Positions 1 to 8,930 of a DNA stretch of 64,000 bases are shown here, in pieces. The notes under the pieces were generated by a model. That model made no database searches. It was not told the origin of the DNA and saw only the letters and a list, made by a program, of their open reading frames with translations. The stretch's first letter is position 1, and every line of letters begins with the position of its first letter. The translations under genes and the position numbers were made by a program. Location: contig NZ_JASAUZ010000067.1 of the NCBI RefSeq assembly GCF_030162935.1, positions 121,649 to 185,648 on the forward strand, in the 5' to 3' direction. The stretch comes from Comamonas halotolerans (GTDB lineage Bacteria; Pseudomonadota; Gammaproteobacteria; Burkholderiales; Burkholderiaceae_C).

Positions 1-688
1 AGACTATCGCCCCAAAGTCTTGGTTCACGACTTGGTCACCTTGATTGAACGTCTCTCGCCAGGGCGCCCCGCGGCTTGCGTGATCGCTCACGATTGGGGC
101 GGCGCACTGGCATGGAATCTGGCCAACCAACATCAGCGCTTGCTGCAGCAACTGCTGATCATCAATGCTCCGCATCCAGGCAGTTTTGTACGCGAGCTGC
201 AAAACAATCCCGCTCAGCAAGCCGCCAGCCAGTACATGCACTATTTGCGCCGTCCCGACGCAGCGCAGCGCTTATTGGCCAACGATGGCGCCCAGCTGTT
301 TTCCTGCTTTCAGACGAAGCACGGGCATTGGCCCTCCTGGCTAACGCAAAAATTGCGCACCCAGTATCTGGCCCACTGGAAACTGGGACTGCATGGCGCT
401 TGCGCGTACTACGCGGCCAGTCCCTTGGTTCCACCCCGCGGCGATGACCGCAGCATCATGGGCGTTGACCTCCCCGAGAGCATGCTTCGTATTGAAGTGC
501 CTACGCGCATTCTTTGGGGAGACCAAGACACAGCGCTGCTGCCTGCGCTCCTGGATGGGCTGCACAACTGGGTGCACAAGCTGCACATTCAGCGTGTGCC
601 GGATGCAGGCCATTGGCTGGTACATGAAAAGCCGGCGCTGGTGGAGCAAAGCCTGCGCCACATCCTGCGCAGTCTGGACATGGAATGA
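1..688 (+). CDS. alpha/beta hydrolase, epoxide hydrolase/dehalogenase-like (5' partial)
   Basis: The reading frame is open from the window edge (from base 2), so the true start lies outside; a TTG at 20 is internal. The visible part carries the nucleophile elbow His-Asp-Trp-Gly-Gly near base 90, which puts Asp at the nucleophile position as in epoxide hydrolases and haloalkane dehalogenases. A later WGDQD segment supplies the likely acid, and DAGHWLVHEKP the catalytic His. The missing N-terminal part should hold the HGxP oxyanion motif. The family hydrolyses epoxides, C-halogen bonds or esters in the cytosol; the substrate cannot be told. It converges on the acyltransferase pair, ending 34 bases before that pair's stop. 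Confidence 0.85.
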   Translation, partial: DYRPKVLVHDLVTLIERLSPGRPAACVIAHDWGGALAWNLANQHQRLLQQLLIINAPHPGSFVRELQNNPAQQAASQYMHYLRRPDAAQRLLANDGAQLFSCFQTKHGHWPSWLTQKLRTQYLAHWKLGLHGACAYYAASPLVPPRGDDRSIMGVDLPESMLRIEVPTRILWGDQDTALLPALLDGLHNWVHKLHIQRVPDAGHWLVHEKPALVEQSLRHILRSLDME

Positions 689-722
689 GAATTTCCCCTG
701 TACCCAGCCTCTATCGGCCTGG

Positions 723-1604
723 CTACTTTTGCGCGTAGAGCGAAGCCTGTCCCTCTGGGCGTGTCTTGAAGCGTTTGTGCACCCAGTAATACTGAGGAAT
801 CATGGTGCGAATGGCGGCTTCAAGCTCGCGATTCATGCGCGCCGTGTCTGCCACATGATCTTCCGTCGGAAAATTTTCCCATGCGGGCGTCATCTCTGCC
901 ACATAGCCATCGGGTGTCATGCGGTTGTACAAGCCCACCACCTTGGCTTTCCCCAGGCGCGCAAAGCGCGACAAAGAAGGAATGGTGGCAGTCTCAGGAA
1001 CCTCAAAAAAAGGCACGAAAACAGAGTCGTTTTTACCGTAATCCATATCAGGCAAGAGGTACAGCAAACCTCCCTTGCGCAGCACCGAAATGATGGGTTT
1101 GACTCCGTCTGCGCGGTTAAGCATGCGAACATTGCCAAAGCGCTGGCGCCCCGCCATGAACCAGGCATCAAGCACAGGATCAGGATTGGTGGCGAAGATG
1201 GATGTGAATTCGCGCTCGGTATTCAGCGGCAGGGCCAAGCCACCAGCGTCCATGCTGTAGAAGTGCGGTGCAAACACAATGGTGGGCGTGTCGCCATCGA
1301 GCTCATGCACCGCGCCTGTGAGCTTGACACGGCTGCGTACCAGGGCTTCCGAGCCGAACCACAGCCAGCTGCGATCCAGAAAGGTCTGGCAAAACACCAC
1401 AATGCTTTCTCTGGCCAGGGCTTTGCGCTGCGCCTCGGTTTTCTCCGGAAAACAGAGCTCCAGGTTACGCAAGGCAATCTTGCGCCGCGGGGCTGCCGCC
1501 ACATACAGCACATTGCCAACCATCCGCCCCATGCCACGCAGCACGGGCAACGGTAATTTGGCCAGCACATGCATGCAGGCCACTCCGAATTTGCTCCAGC
1601 TCAT
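723..1604 (-). CDS. LpxL/HtrB-type lipid A (lysophospholipid) acyltransferase, second of pair
   Basis: A 293-residue protein of the LpxL/LpxM (HtrB/MsbB) family, which adds secondary acyl chains to lipid A at the inner membrane. The acyltransferase motif HX4(D/E) is present as His-Phe-Tyr-Ser-Met-Asp, the variant with Asp. The ATG at 1604 is chosen because it overlaps the stop of the preceding gene in an ATGA arrangement, which suggests translational coupling; longer readings run deep into that gene. Two LpxL paralogues in tandem beside metK is a usual Burkholderiales layout. Which acyl position each enzyme modifies cannot be told from sequence. Confidence 0.88.
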   Translation of the reverse strand: MSWSKFGVACMHVLAKLPLPVLRGMGRMVGNVLYVAAAPRRKIALRNLELCFPEKTEAQRKALARESIVVFCQTFLDRSWLWFGSEALVRSRVKLTGAVHELDGDTPTIVFAPHFYSMDAGGLALPLNTEREFTSIFATNPDPVLDAWFMAGRQRFGNVRMLNRADGVKPIISVLRKGGLLYLLPDMDYGKNDSVFVPFFEVPETATIPSLSRFARLGKAKVVGLYNRMTPDGYVAEMTPAWENFPTEDHVADTARMNRELEAAIRTMIPQYYWVHKRFKTRPEGQASLYAQK

Positions 1605-2458
1605 GCTGCACCACCTTCTGTGCCTGCTGCAGCCTCGTGACGAGGCTGCTTGTAGCGGCCATATCCCCACAAATACTGGCTGGGGCATTGTCGAATCGTA
1701 TGTTCCATGGCTTGGTTCAGTTGCACCACTGCTTCATCCAGCTGATCGGACAGCGGCTCGGACAATGCTTCGAAAAAGAGTTCGTAGCCACGGCCTGCCG
1801 CCAGCCGTTCACAGCGCGCCAGCACCACAGTGGCTCCGGTTTGCAATGCCAGACGCGCGGCGAGTGTCATGGTGTAGGCATCTTTGCCAAAAAATGGAGC
1901 CCACTGCCCCTGACCGTGCGGAGGCACCTGGTCAGGTAGCAAGCCCACCGCCTCACCTTTGCGCAACGCCTTGATCATCTGGCGCACGCCGGAAAGACTG
2001 GTGGGAACGGCCTGGATACCGCTGCGGTTGCGTGCGGTAAGCATCATCTCTGCCAACCAAGCTTGCTTGGCAGGACGGTACAAAATGGTGATCGGACCAT
2101 GTTCTGCCGACCACAACTTCGCTGCCCCTTGCACAGACAGCTCGAAACACCCGAGGTGCGGCGTCAAAAACAAAATGCCCTTCCCTTTGGCCCAGCCCTG
2201 TTCCACCACTTGCGCGCCATGCACGGCATTGACCGCCGTTTCCGTCAGCCATAGGCGGGGAAGCTCCGCCACCATGCGGCCCGCATGTCCCACCGCATCC
2301 TTCACTTGTGCAAAGCGGTAGCCCGCCTGCGCACTATTGGCCGCAAACCGGCGACGATAAGTAGGGGATAGCGCCCAGGCCAGCCAGCCCATGCACGCCC
2401 CCAAGAGGTGCGCCAGGGACAATGGCACTACAGAAAGAAAACGAAAAAGGGTTGGCAT
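1601..2458 (-). CDS. LpxL/HtrB-type lipid A (lysophospholipid) acyltransferase, first of pair
   Basis: A 285-residue acyltransferase of the LpxL/HtrB family. It has a hydrophobic N-terminal segment (about residues 5-30) for membrane attachment, and the active-site motif HX4E is visible as His-Leu-Gly-Cys-Phe-Glu. The ATG at 2458 gives the usual family length; an open frame continues to 2572 but would put the start at the metK leader. Its stop overlaps the next gene's start by four bases, so the two are an operon. It is divergent from metK across 127 bases. Lipid A secondary acylation is family knowledge; acyl-chain specificity is not visible. Confidence 0.88.
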   Translation of the reverse strand: MPTLFRFLSVVPLSLAHLLGACMGWLAWALSPTYRRRFAANSAQAGYRFAQVKDAVGHAGRMVAELPRLWLTETAVNAVHGAQVVEQGWAKGKGILFLTPHLGCFELSVQGAAKLWSAEHGPITILYRPAKQAWLAEMMLTARNRSGIQAVPTSLSGVRQMIKALRKGEAVGLLPDQVPPHGQGQWAPFFGKDAYTMTLAARLALQTGATVVLARCERLAAGRGYELFFEALSEPLSDQLDEAVVQLNQAMEHTIRQCPSQYLWGYGRYKQPRHEAAAGTEGGAA

Positions 2459-2499
2459 TACAATAAGCGGATGTCGCCGAGTTAACAGAGCAACTTGCA

Positions 2500-2585
2500 G
2501 GGCGACGTAAAACAAAACTGCTAAAGCGTTCGCCCGACTCCTGTCAGCCGCGGCAACGCAATTGCCCAACACAGGAGTTTATTCA
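2500..2585 (+). promoter_or_regulatory. candidate metK leader pseudoknot sequestering the Shine-Dalgarno sequence
   Basis: Two interleaved perfect pairings lie just upstream of metK. GCGTT (2526-2530) pairs with AACGC (2555-2559). CTCCTGT (2538-2544), which sits inside that loop, pairs with ACAGGAG (2571-2577). The order a-b-a'-b' is an H-type pseudoknot, and b' contains the AGGAG ribosome binding site of metK (ATG at 2586). A competing hairpin GGGCGACG (2500-2507) with CGTTCGCCC (2527-2535, one bulge) would break the first stem. Known SAM-binding riboswitches (SAM-II, SAM-V, SAM/SAH) use pseudoknots that hide the binding site, some of them in front of metK. Ligand binding here is inference. 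Confidence 0.5.
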
Positions 2586-3770
2586 ATGGCGAACGACTTT
2601 CTCTTTACGTCGGAATCGGTCTCTGAAGGCCACCCCGACAAAGTAGCCGACCAAATCTCCGATGCCATCTTGGACGCAATTTTCGCCCAAGACCCACACA
2701 GCCGCGTGGCAGCCGAAACGCTGACCAATACCGGCCTGGTGGTATTGGCTGGTGAGATCACGACTGGCGCAAACGTGGACTACATCCAGGTGGCCCGCGA
2801 CACCATCAAGCGCATTGGTTACGACAACACCGATTACGGTATCGATTACAAGGGCTGCGCAGTCCTCGTGGCTTACGACAAGCAAAGCCAGGATATCGCT
2901 CAAGGCGTGGACAAGGCCAGCGACGACGAGTTGAACATCGGTGCCGGTGACCAAGGTTTGATGTTCGGCTACGCATGTGACGAAACACCCGAGCTGATGC
3001 CTGCCCCCATTTACTATGCGCACCGCCTGATGGAGCGCCAGGCCCAGTTGCGCAAGGACGGCCGTCTGCCTTTCCTGCGCCCTGACGCCAAGAGCCAGGT
3101 GACCTTCCGCTATGTAGATGGCAAGCCTCACAGCATTGACACCGTGGTGCTCTCGACCCAGCACAGCCCAGACCAATCCGAGTCGGCTACCAAGATGAAG
3201 GCATCGTTTACCGAAGCCATCATTGAAGAAATCATCAAGCCCGTGCTGCCCAAGGAATGGCTGCTGGATACCCAGTATCTGATCAACCCCACAGGCCGCT
3301 TTGTGGTGGGTGGCCCTCAAGGCGACTGCGGTTTGACCGGTCGCAAGATCATTGTGGACACCTACGGCGGTGCCTGCCCGCACGGTGGTGGCGCATTCTC
3401 TGGCAAAGACCCAACCAAGGTGGACCGCTCCGCCGCTTACGCCGCACGTTACGTTGCCAAGAATGTGGTGGCCTCGGGCCTGGCACGCCAATGCCAGGTG
3501 CAAGTGGCATACGCTATCGGTGTGGCGCGCCCCATGAACATCACTGTGTACACCGAAGGCACAGGCGTGATTCCTGATACGGAAATCTCCAAGCTGGTCG
3601 CAGCTCACTTTGATCTGCGACCACGGGGCATCATCGAGATGCTGGACCTGCGTCGCCCCATCTACAGCAAGACTGCAGCCTACGGCCACTTTGGTCGCGA
3701 AGAGCCAGAGTTCACATGGGAAAAGACGGACAAGGCTGCTGCACTGCGCGCTGCGGCTGGCCTCAAGTAA
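2586..3770 (+). CDS. metK: S-adenosylmethionine synthetase
   Basis: A 394-residue methionine adenosyltransferase, the normal length. It makes S-adenosylmethionine from methionine and ATP in the cytosol, supplying methylation and polyamine synthesis. Typical features are seen: the N-terminal [13 protein letters not shown] (substrate-binding His and Asp), [12 protein letters not shown] in the central part, and the glycine-rich [16 protein letters not shown] loop with its catalytic Lys and Asp. The ATG at 2586 follows AGGAG by 8 bases. The gene stands alone, with a strong terminator after it and a structured leader before it that probably controls translation. Confidence 0.98.
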   Translation: MANDFLFTSESVSEGHPDKVADQISDAILDAIFAQDPHSRVAAETLTNTGLVVLAGEITTGANVDYIQVARDTIKRIGYDNTDYGIDYKGCAVLVAYDKQSQDIAQGVDKASDDELNIGAGDQGLMFGYACDETPELMPAPIYYAHRLMERQAQLRKDGRLPFLRPDAKSQVTFRYVDGKPHSIDTVVLSTQHSPDQSESATKMKASFTEAIIEEIIKPVLPKEWLLDTQYLINPTGRFVVGGPQGDCGLTGRKIIVDTYGGACPHGGGAFSGKDPTKVDRSAAYAARYVAKNVVASGLARQCQVQVAYAIGVARPMNITVYTEGTGVIPDTEISKLVAAHFDLRPRGIIEMLDLRRPIYSKTAAYGHFGREEPEFTWEKTDKAAALRAAAGLK

Positions 3771-3794
3771 TCTCAACCATCGTCATACAAACGG

Positions 3795-3824
3795 CCGCTG
3801 GAGCTTAGCTTCAGCGGTTTTTTT
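3795..3824 (+). terminator. Rho-independent terminator after metK
   Basis: CCGCTG (3795-3800) pairs with CAGCGG (3812-3817), with inner pairing of AGC and GCT, followed by seven T. It lies 25 bases after the metK stop. Confidence 0.9.
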
Positions 3825-3987
3825 ATGCCTTAGCAATATCAGCGCCATCTTCTTTCGCCAAAAGACATTTTTTGTAGACACATTGGCCCCTTGATAAATA
3901 TCACCTTTTCCTGCTGTTGCCTTTTTAGACTCTTTCAGTGCACCAAGTTGGAGCACTCCCATGCAATAAATAGAAGGGGCTTTGCAT

Positions 3988-6069
3988 ATGCAACAGCAAG
4001 AAGAGAAGGGGTGGCTCAGCCATGCAGGCTGGATTGCTTTAGCCATCGCAGGAGCGGGCTGTCTAGGTGTGGTCGCTCTAAGAAGAGGAGAAAGCATCAA
4101 TGCCATTTGGCTGGTTGCCGCGGCAGTCAGCATTTATTTGGTGGCCTATCGCTACTACAGCAAATTCATTGCAACCAAAGTGATGGGCCTGGATCCACGT
4201 CGGGCCACTCCCGCCGTACTCAACAATGATGGCCTGGACTACGTCCCGACCAACAAACACATCCTATTCGGACACCACTTCGCAGCCATCGCGGGCGCAG
4301 GCCCTTTGGTGGGTCCAGTTCTCGCCGCGCAGATGGGCTATTTGCCTGGCACGCTGTGGCTGATTGCCGGTGTGGTTCTGGCAGGGGCTGTCCAGGATTT
4401 CATGGTTTTGTTCATCTCGACCCGCCGCAATGGCCGCTCTCTGGGCGAGCTGGTCCGCGAGGAAATGGGGCAGGTCCCAGGCACGATTGCACTGTTCGGG
4501 GCTTACATGATCATGGTCATCATCTTGGCGGTGCTTGCCCTGATTGTGGTGAAGGCGCTGGCCGAAAGCCCCTGGGGCATGTTCACCGTGATGGCCACCG
4601 TACCAATTGCGTTGTTCATGGGCATCTACATGCGGTATCTGCGCCCAGGCCGCATTGGTGAGATCTCCATCATTGGCGTGGCACTGCTGCTGCTTTCCAT
4701 CTGGGCTGGCGGCATAGTGGCGGCCGACCCGTACTGGGGTCCCGCATTTACGTTCAACGGCGTCCAGATCACATGGATGTTGATTGCCTACGGCGCTGTG
4801 GCTTCCATGCTGCCCGTTTGGTTACTGCTGGCACCACGCGACTATCTGTCCACGTTCCTCAAGATCGGCACAATTATGGGCTTGGCCATTGGAATTCTGG
4901 TGGTGGCACCGGATTTCAAAATGCCGGCACTGACCCAATTCACCGATGGCACAGGCCCCGTCTGGAAGGGTTCCATGTTCCCCTTCCTGTTTATCACCAT
5001 CGCCTGTGGTGCGGTCTCCGGATTTCATGCGCTGATCTCTTCCGGCACCACGCCCAAACTGCTCGATAACGAAGCCAATGCCCGCTACATCGGCTACGGC
5101 GGCATGCTGATGGAGTCCTTTGTGGCCATCATGGCCATGGTGGCGGCCTGCGTGATTGAGCCCGGCGTGTACTTTGCAATGAACAGCCCTGCAGCACTTG
5201 TGGGAAGCGATGTACACAGTGTGGCTACTGCCGTCAGTCAATGGGGTTTTCACATCACCCCCGACCAATTGACCCAGGTCGCTCAGGATGTCGGGGAACA
5301 CACTATCTTGGCCCGTGCTGGTGGTGCTCCCACACTGGCGGTAGGCATTGCTTTCATCCTGCACAATATGTTGCCCGGTGAAAACACCATGGCATTCTGG
5401 TACCATTTTGCTATTCTTTTTGAAGCATTATTCATTCTGACGGCGGTAGACGCAGGCACTCGCGCTGGGCGTTTCATGCTGCAAGACTTGCTGGGTAATT
5501 TTGTGCCCTCACTCAAGAAGACGGATTCGTGGACAGCCAATATCACCGCCACCATGGGCTGCGTGATCATGTGGGGCTGGCTGCTATACCAAGGGGTGGT
5601 GGATCCGTTGGGTGGAATCAACACCTTGTGGCCCTTGTTTGGCATTTCCAACCAGATGCTGGCAGCCATCGCCCTGATGCTCGGCACCGTCGTCCTATTC
5701 AAGATGAAGCGTTCGAACTATGCCTGGGTCACCGCGATGCCCGCCGCCTGGCTTGTTCTCTGCACCTCTGCTGCGGCGTTGATCAAATTGCTAGATTCCA
5801 ACCCTGCCGTAGGCTTCACCAGCCTGGGGCAAAAGTACAGCAATGCCATCGCGTCCGGTGAACTTCTGGCGCCTGCCAAGAGCATGGAGCAGATGCAGGC
5901 CATTGCTTTCAATGCCTATACCAACGCAGCGCTGACTGCCGTGTTCCTGCTCGTGGTGTGGAGCGTCCTGTTTTACGCCATCAAGGTATCGTTGAGCGCA
6001 CATCGCAACCCAGAGCGCACCGATCGTGAAACCCCATTTGTCCCCATGCCACCGACACCGGGGGTCTGA
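3988..6069 (+). CDS. cstA: carbon starvation protein CstA (pyruvate/peptide transporter)
   Basis: A 693-residue polytopic inner-membrane protein with about 16-18 hydrophobic segments, close to the 701 residues of E. coli CstA. The family takes up pyruvate and possibly peptides under carbon limitation. Recognisable parts are [25 protein letters not shown] near residues 85-105, the QDF segment after the third helix, and a late [16 protein letters not shown] stretch. The ATG at 3988 follows AGAAGGGG by 8 bases; an in-frame TTG lies two codons earlier. The small YbdD-like gene 17 bases downstream is its usual partner. Confidence 0.95.
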   Translation: MQQQEEKGWLSHAGWIALAIAGAGCLGVVALRRGESINAIWLVAAAVSIYLVAYRYYSKFIATKVMGLDPRRATPAVLNNDGLDYVPTNKHILFGHHFAAIAGAGPLVGPVLAAQMGYLPGTLWLIAGVVLAGAVQDFMVLFISTRRNGRSLGELVREEMGQVPGTIALFGAYMIMVIILAVLALIVVKALAESPWGMFTVMATVPIALFMGIYMRYLRPGRIGEISIIGVALLLLSIWAGGIVAADPYWGPAFTFNGVQITWMLIAYGAVASMLPVWLLLAPRDYLSTFLKIGTIMGLAIGILVVAPDFKMPALTQFTDGTGPVWKGSMFPFLFITIACGAVSGFHALISSGTTPKLLDNEANARYIGYGGMLMESFVAIMAMVAACVIEPGVYFAMNSPAALVGSDVHSVATAVSQWGFHITPDQLTQVAQDVGEHTILARAGGAPTLAVGIAFILHNMLPGENTMAFWYHFAILFEALFILTAVDAGTRAGRFMLQDLLGNFVPSLKKTDSWTANITATMGCVIMWGWLLYQGVVDPLGGINTLWPLFGISNQMLAAIALMLGTVVLFKMKRSNYAWVTAMPAAWLVLCTSAAALIKLLDSNPAVGFTSLGQKYSNAIASGELLAPAKSMEQMQAIAFNAYTNAALTAVFLLVVWSVLFYAIKVSLSAHRNPERTDRETPFVPMPPTPGV

Positions 6070-6086
6070 CTACGGAGTCTCCAGAG

Positions 6087-6296
6087 ATGCTGAACTTTCA
6101 ACAAATCCGGCAAGCAGGCAGCTACCTTGGGCAAGCTGCCCGAATGATGGTGGGCATGCCTGATTACGGCACCTACGTGCGGCACATGGAGCAGACCCAC
6201 CCGGGCCAGCCTTACATGAGCTATGAGGAGTTCTTCAAAGAACGGCTTAACGCACGTTACGCAGGCGGCTCAGGCGGTCCCGTGCGCTGCTGTTAA
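6087..6296 (+). CDS. YbdD/YjiX family small protein (DUF466)
   Basis: A 69-residue protein matching the YbdD/YjiX family, which is nearly always encoded directly after cstA- or btsT-type transporters. Visible hallmarks are the [14 protein letters not shown] segment and the [13 protein letters not shown] segment near the C-terminus, and a Cys-Cys end. No membrane segment or signal peptide is seen. In E. coli the homologue is reported to be needed for CstA-type pyruvate uptake, so a role as transporter accessory subunit is likely. It is surely cotranscribed with cstA. Confidence 0.92.
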   Translation: MLNFQQIRQAGSYLGQAARMMVGMPDYGTYVRHMEQTHPGQPYMSYEEFFKERLNARYAGGSGGPVRCC

Positions 6297-6302
6297 GCAT
6301 GC

Positions 6303-6347
6303 TGTGCCATGACAGCTAAGCGCACTGCCTACCGCTGTCATGGCGCA
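6303..6347. repeat. long inverted repeat after ybdD
   Basis: TGTGCCATGACAGC (6303-6316) is complementary to GCTGTCATGGCGCA (6334-6347), 14 pairs with one G-T wobble, around a 17-base loop. No T-run follows, so it is not a standard intrinsic terminator. It could be an mRNA-stabilising 3' stem for cstA-ybdD or a protein-binding site. Confidence 0.6.
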
Positions 6348-6539
6348 CAATGTTCTCCGTCGAGAGCATGAGCAACCACTCGCCTTCTAATGCAGCACGT
6401 ACGCCTCCTACACCATTCGTCAGCAATCACCGGACGGGCGTATCTGTCACATCAGCACACCATGGCATCAGGCTTCAAGCCACATGCATTTTGTGCATGT
6501 CATTTTCGACTGACAGAAGAACTGACAAGGGGTTTCACC

Positions 6540-6725
6540 ATGCTCAAGTACGCCATTATCTTTGCCATCATTTCCCTGATTGCCGGTTTATTTGGGTTTA
6601 CCGGGATTGCAGCGGGTGCAGCAGGCATTGCCAAAGTTCTGTTCATTTTGTTCCTGATCCTGGCCGTGGTTTTTGTGGTTCTTGCCGCCATGGGCGTCGG
6701 AGCAGCACGCAAAATCATGAAGTAA
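6540..6725 (+). CDS. DUF1328 (YtjA family) small membrane protein
   Basis: A 61-residue protein made of two hydrophobic helices (about residues 4-27 and 31-55) separated by a Gly/Ala-rich turn ([15 protein letters not shown]), the signature of the DUF1328/YtjA family found across Proteobacteria. The function is unknown; homologues are often stress induced. The ATG at 6540 follows AAGGGG with suitable spacing; the open frame upstream of it lacks family similarity. It is monocistronic, closed by a terminator. Confidence 0.9.
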   Translation: MLKYAIIFAIISLIAGLFGFTGIAAGAAGIAKVLFILFLILAVVFVVLAAMGVGAARKIMK

Positions 6726-6748
6726 GGCCAAGCTCCCAGGTCTGTGCT

Positions 6749-6774
6749 GGGCTGCGCAAGCAGCCCTTTTCTTT
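6749..6774 (+). terminator. Rho-independent terminator after the DUF1328 gene
   Basis: GGGCTGC (6749-6755), GCAA tetraloop, GCAGCCC (6760-6766), then TTTTCTTT. It begins 23 bases after the stop codon. Confidence 0.9.
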
Positions 6775-6827
6775 GTCACGCTGGCGCTTGCTTCTACACT
6801 CAGCCATCCATTGCATGCAACGCTGCC

Positions 6828-7655
6828 ATGACGCTTGATACCCAACTGCTGCTGATTGATCCGCAAAACGACTTCTGTGACCTGCCTGCCAACCTGTGCC
6901 CGCAAGACCTGAGCCCCACACTGCCAGTGCCCGGCGCACATGCCGACATGCAACGCGTGGCCCAATGGCTACGTCTGCACGGCAGGCATATCGACCACAT
7001 TACGGTGACGCTCGATTCGCACCAGATCTTTGATATTGCTCACCCTGTTTTCTGGCAATGCAGCGACGGCAGCGAAGTGCCTCCATTCACTAGCATCCAT
7101 GCTGCGCAAGTGCGTCAGGGCCTATTCACGCCACGTCAGCCTGCGCACCTGGAACGCGCCTTGGTCTATCTGGATGCTCTGGAGACGCGGGGGCGCTACA
7201 CCCTGATGGTCTGGCCCGTGCACTGCGAGATTGGCAGTTGGGGCCACGGTGTGCATGCGGATGTGCTCGCCGCCTGTGCCAGCTGGCAGCACATACGGCA
7301 GCGGGCCGTGCTGAATGTTTTCAAAGGCACGAACCCCTGGACCGAACACTACAGCGCACTCGAGGCGGAAGTACCTGATACCGCAGCACCAGAGACTTGC
7401 TTAAACCAGCCACTCCTGGCAACCCTGCTTCAAGCCCGTCACCTGATTGTGGCTGGCGAGGCCAGCAGCCATTGCGTGCGTGCCACTGTCGAGCACTTGC
7501 TGGAACAAGCGCCCAATGGCTTTGCTTCACGCATCACTTTATTGACTGACGGCATGAGCCCCGTCCAAGGCTTTGATACTCAGCAGCAGGTTTTTCTACA
7601 ACAGTTGCAAGACGCTGGTGCCCGCCTTTGCAGCACATCTGAATTCAAGCTGTAA
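6828..7655 (+). CDS. nicotinamidase-related cysteine hydrolase (isochorismatase fold)
   Basis: A 275-residue isochorismatase-superfamily protein, longer than a typical PncA of about 210. The active-site pattern is present: Asp in LLLIDPQNDF near the N-terminus, a WPVHC segment, and the nucleophilic Cys in GEASSHCVRATVEH. PncA-type enzymes hydrolyse nicotinamide to nicotinate and ammonia. Nicotinate phosphoribosyltransferase 18 bases downstream and the NadM gene after it strongly support a role in NAD salvage. The ATG at 6828 starts the conserved fold; the open frame upstream overlaps a terminator. Confidence 0.85.
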   Translation: MTLDTQLLLIDPQNDFCDLPANLCPQDLSPTLPVPGAHADMQRVAQWLRLHGRHIDHITVTLDSHQIFDIAHPVFWQCSDGSEVPPFTSIHAAQVRQGLFTPRQPAHLERALVYLDALETRGRYTLMVWPVHCEIGSWGHGVHADVLAACASWQHIRQRAVLNVFKGTNPWTEHYSALEAEVPDTAAPETCLNQPLLATLLQARHLIVAGEASSHCVRATVEHLLEQAPNGFASRITLLTDGMSPVQGFDTQQQVFLQQLQDAGARLCSTSEFKL

Positions 7656-7673
7656 CCCGCGAAAGTTCCCCGC

Positions 7674-8870
7674 ATGCCCATCATTCACAGTCTGCTCGAC
7701 ACCGATCTCTACAAATTCACCATGTGGCAGGCCATGCTGCACCGCCACCCGCAGACACAAGCTGAATACCGTTTTGCCTGCCGCAACACCACGGCCTACC
7801 CATTGGCCGAGTTGCAAGCCGAAGTCAACGCCGAGCTTGACCATCTGTGCAGCCTGCGATTTACCAAGGACGAACTCGATTATCTGGGTAGCCTGCGCTA
7901 CGTCAAAAGCGACTTTGTTGACTTTCTTCGCCTGTTCCAGTTTCAACGCAACTTTATCCAGGTAGAGGCTACGCCCGATGGAAGCCTGAATATTGAGGCA
8001 CATGGCCCGCAGGTACATGTGATGGGTTTTGAAATCCATGTGCTGTCCATCGTCAACGAACTGTACTTTCGCCGTCTGCAAACCGAAGCCACTTTGGACG
8101 AAGGCCGCCGCCGCCTTCAGAAGAAGATTGAGCACCTGCGCACCGTCAAAGATGAGCCCGTTCTGGCCCACCCTTTCGAGCTGTCCGACTTTGGCCTGCG
8201 TCGCCGCTTTTCCGAACCATGGCACCGCGAGGTTGTCAGCACGCTCACGCGCGAGGTGCCAAACTGGTTCAAGGGCACTTCCAGCGTGCTGCTGGCCAAA
8301 GAACTGAACATCGTTCCAATCGGCACCATGGCACACGAATACCTGCAAAGCTTTCAAGCGCTTGGCGTGCGTCTGCGCGATTTCCAAAAAGCTGCTTTGG
8401 AAGATTGGGTCCAGGAATACCGCGGCGACCTCGGCATCGCACTGACCGACACCGTGGGCATGCATGCTTTTTTACAAGACTTTGACCTGTACTTTGCCAA
8501 GCTGTTCGATGGCTTGCGCCACGACTCCGGGGATCCTTTCGACTGGGGTGACCTGGCTCTAGCGCACTATCGCAAGTTGCGCATCAACCCGCATACCAAG
8601 CGCCTGGTGTTCTCCGACGGCCTGAATCTGGAAAAAGCACTGGAGCTTTGGCGATACTTTGCACCACACATCCAGCTGGGCTTTGGCATAGGCACCAATC
8701 TGACCAATGATGTGGGGCTGACGCCGCTGAACATCGTGATGAAACTTGTTCGTGCCAACAGCCAGCCCGTAGCCAAGATTTCAGACACGCCGGGCAAGAC
8801 CATGTGCGACGACGAGACCTATCTGGCCTATCTGCGCCAAGTGTTTGGCATTGCCGACCCGATTGTTTGA
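7674..8870 (+). CDS. pncB: nicotinate phosphoribosyltransferase
   Basis: A 398-residue PncB-type enzyme, making nicotinate mononucleotide from nicotinate and PRPP with ATP hydrolysis (Preiss-Handler pathway). The N-terminal [16 protein letters not shown] is characteristic, as are a central [16 protein letters not shown] and the phosphate-binding [13 protein letters not shown] segment. It sits between the nicotinamidase-like gene and the NadM-Nudix gene in one transcription unit. The start ATG at 7674 matches the family start. Confidence 0.96.
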   Translation: MPIIHSLLDTDLYKFTMWQAMLHRHPQTQAEYRFACRNTTAYPLAELQAEVNAELDHLCSLRFTKDELDYLGSLRYVKSDFVDFLRLFQFQRNFIQVEATPDGSLNIEAHGPQVHVMGFEIHVLSIVNELYFRRLQTEATLDEGRRRLQKKIEHLRTVKDEPVLAHPFELSDFGLRRRFSEPWHREVVSTLTREVPNWFKGTSSVLLAKELNIVPIGTMAHEYLQSFQALGVRLRDFQKAALEDWVQEYRGDLGIALTDTVGMHAFLQDFDLYFAKLFDGLRHDSGDPFDWGDLALAHYRKLRINPHTKRLVFSDGLNLEKALELWRYFAPHIQLGFGIGTNLTNDVGLTPLNIVMKLVRANSQPVAKISDTPGKTMCDDETYLAYLRQVFGIADPIV

Positions 8871-8930
8871 GCGCCCTTCCAAACTGCTGCCTATGCCACC
8901 GAGTGCACGGTACATACGCTTTTTTTCACC

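Noticed and set aside
2495..2524. TTGCAG-N18-TGCTAA as the metK promoter
   Set aside because: The -10 match is too poor to support, and it would start transcription inside the pseudoknot.
2583..3776. Open frame of 397 codons antisense to metK
   Set aside because: Shadow of metK codon bias; no ribosome site and no similarity to a known family.
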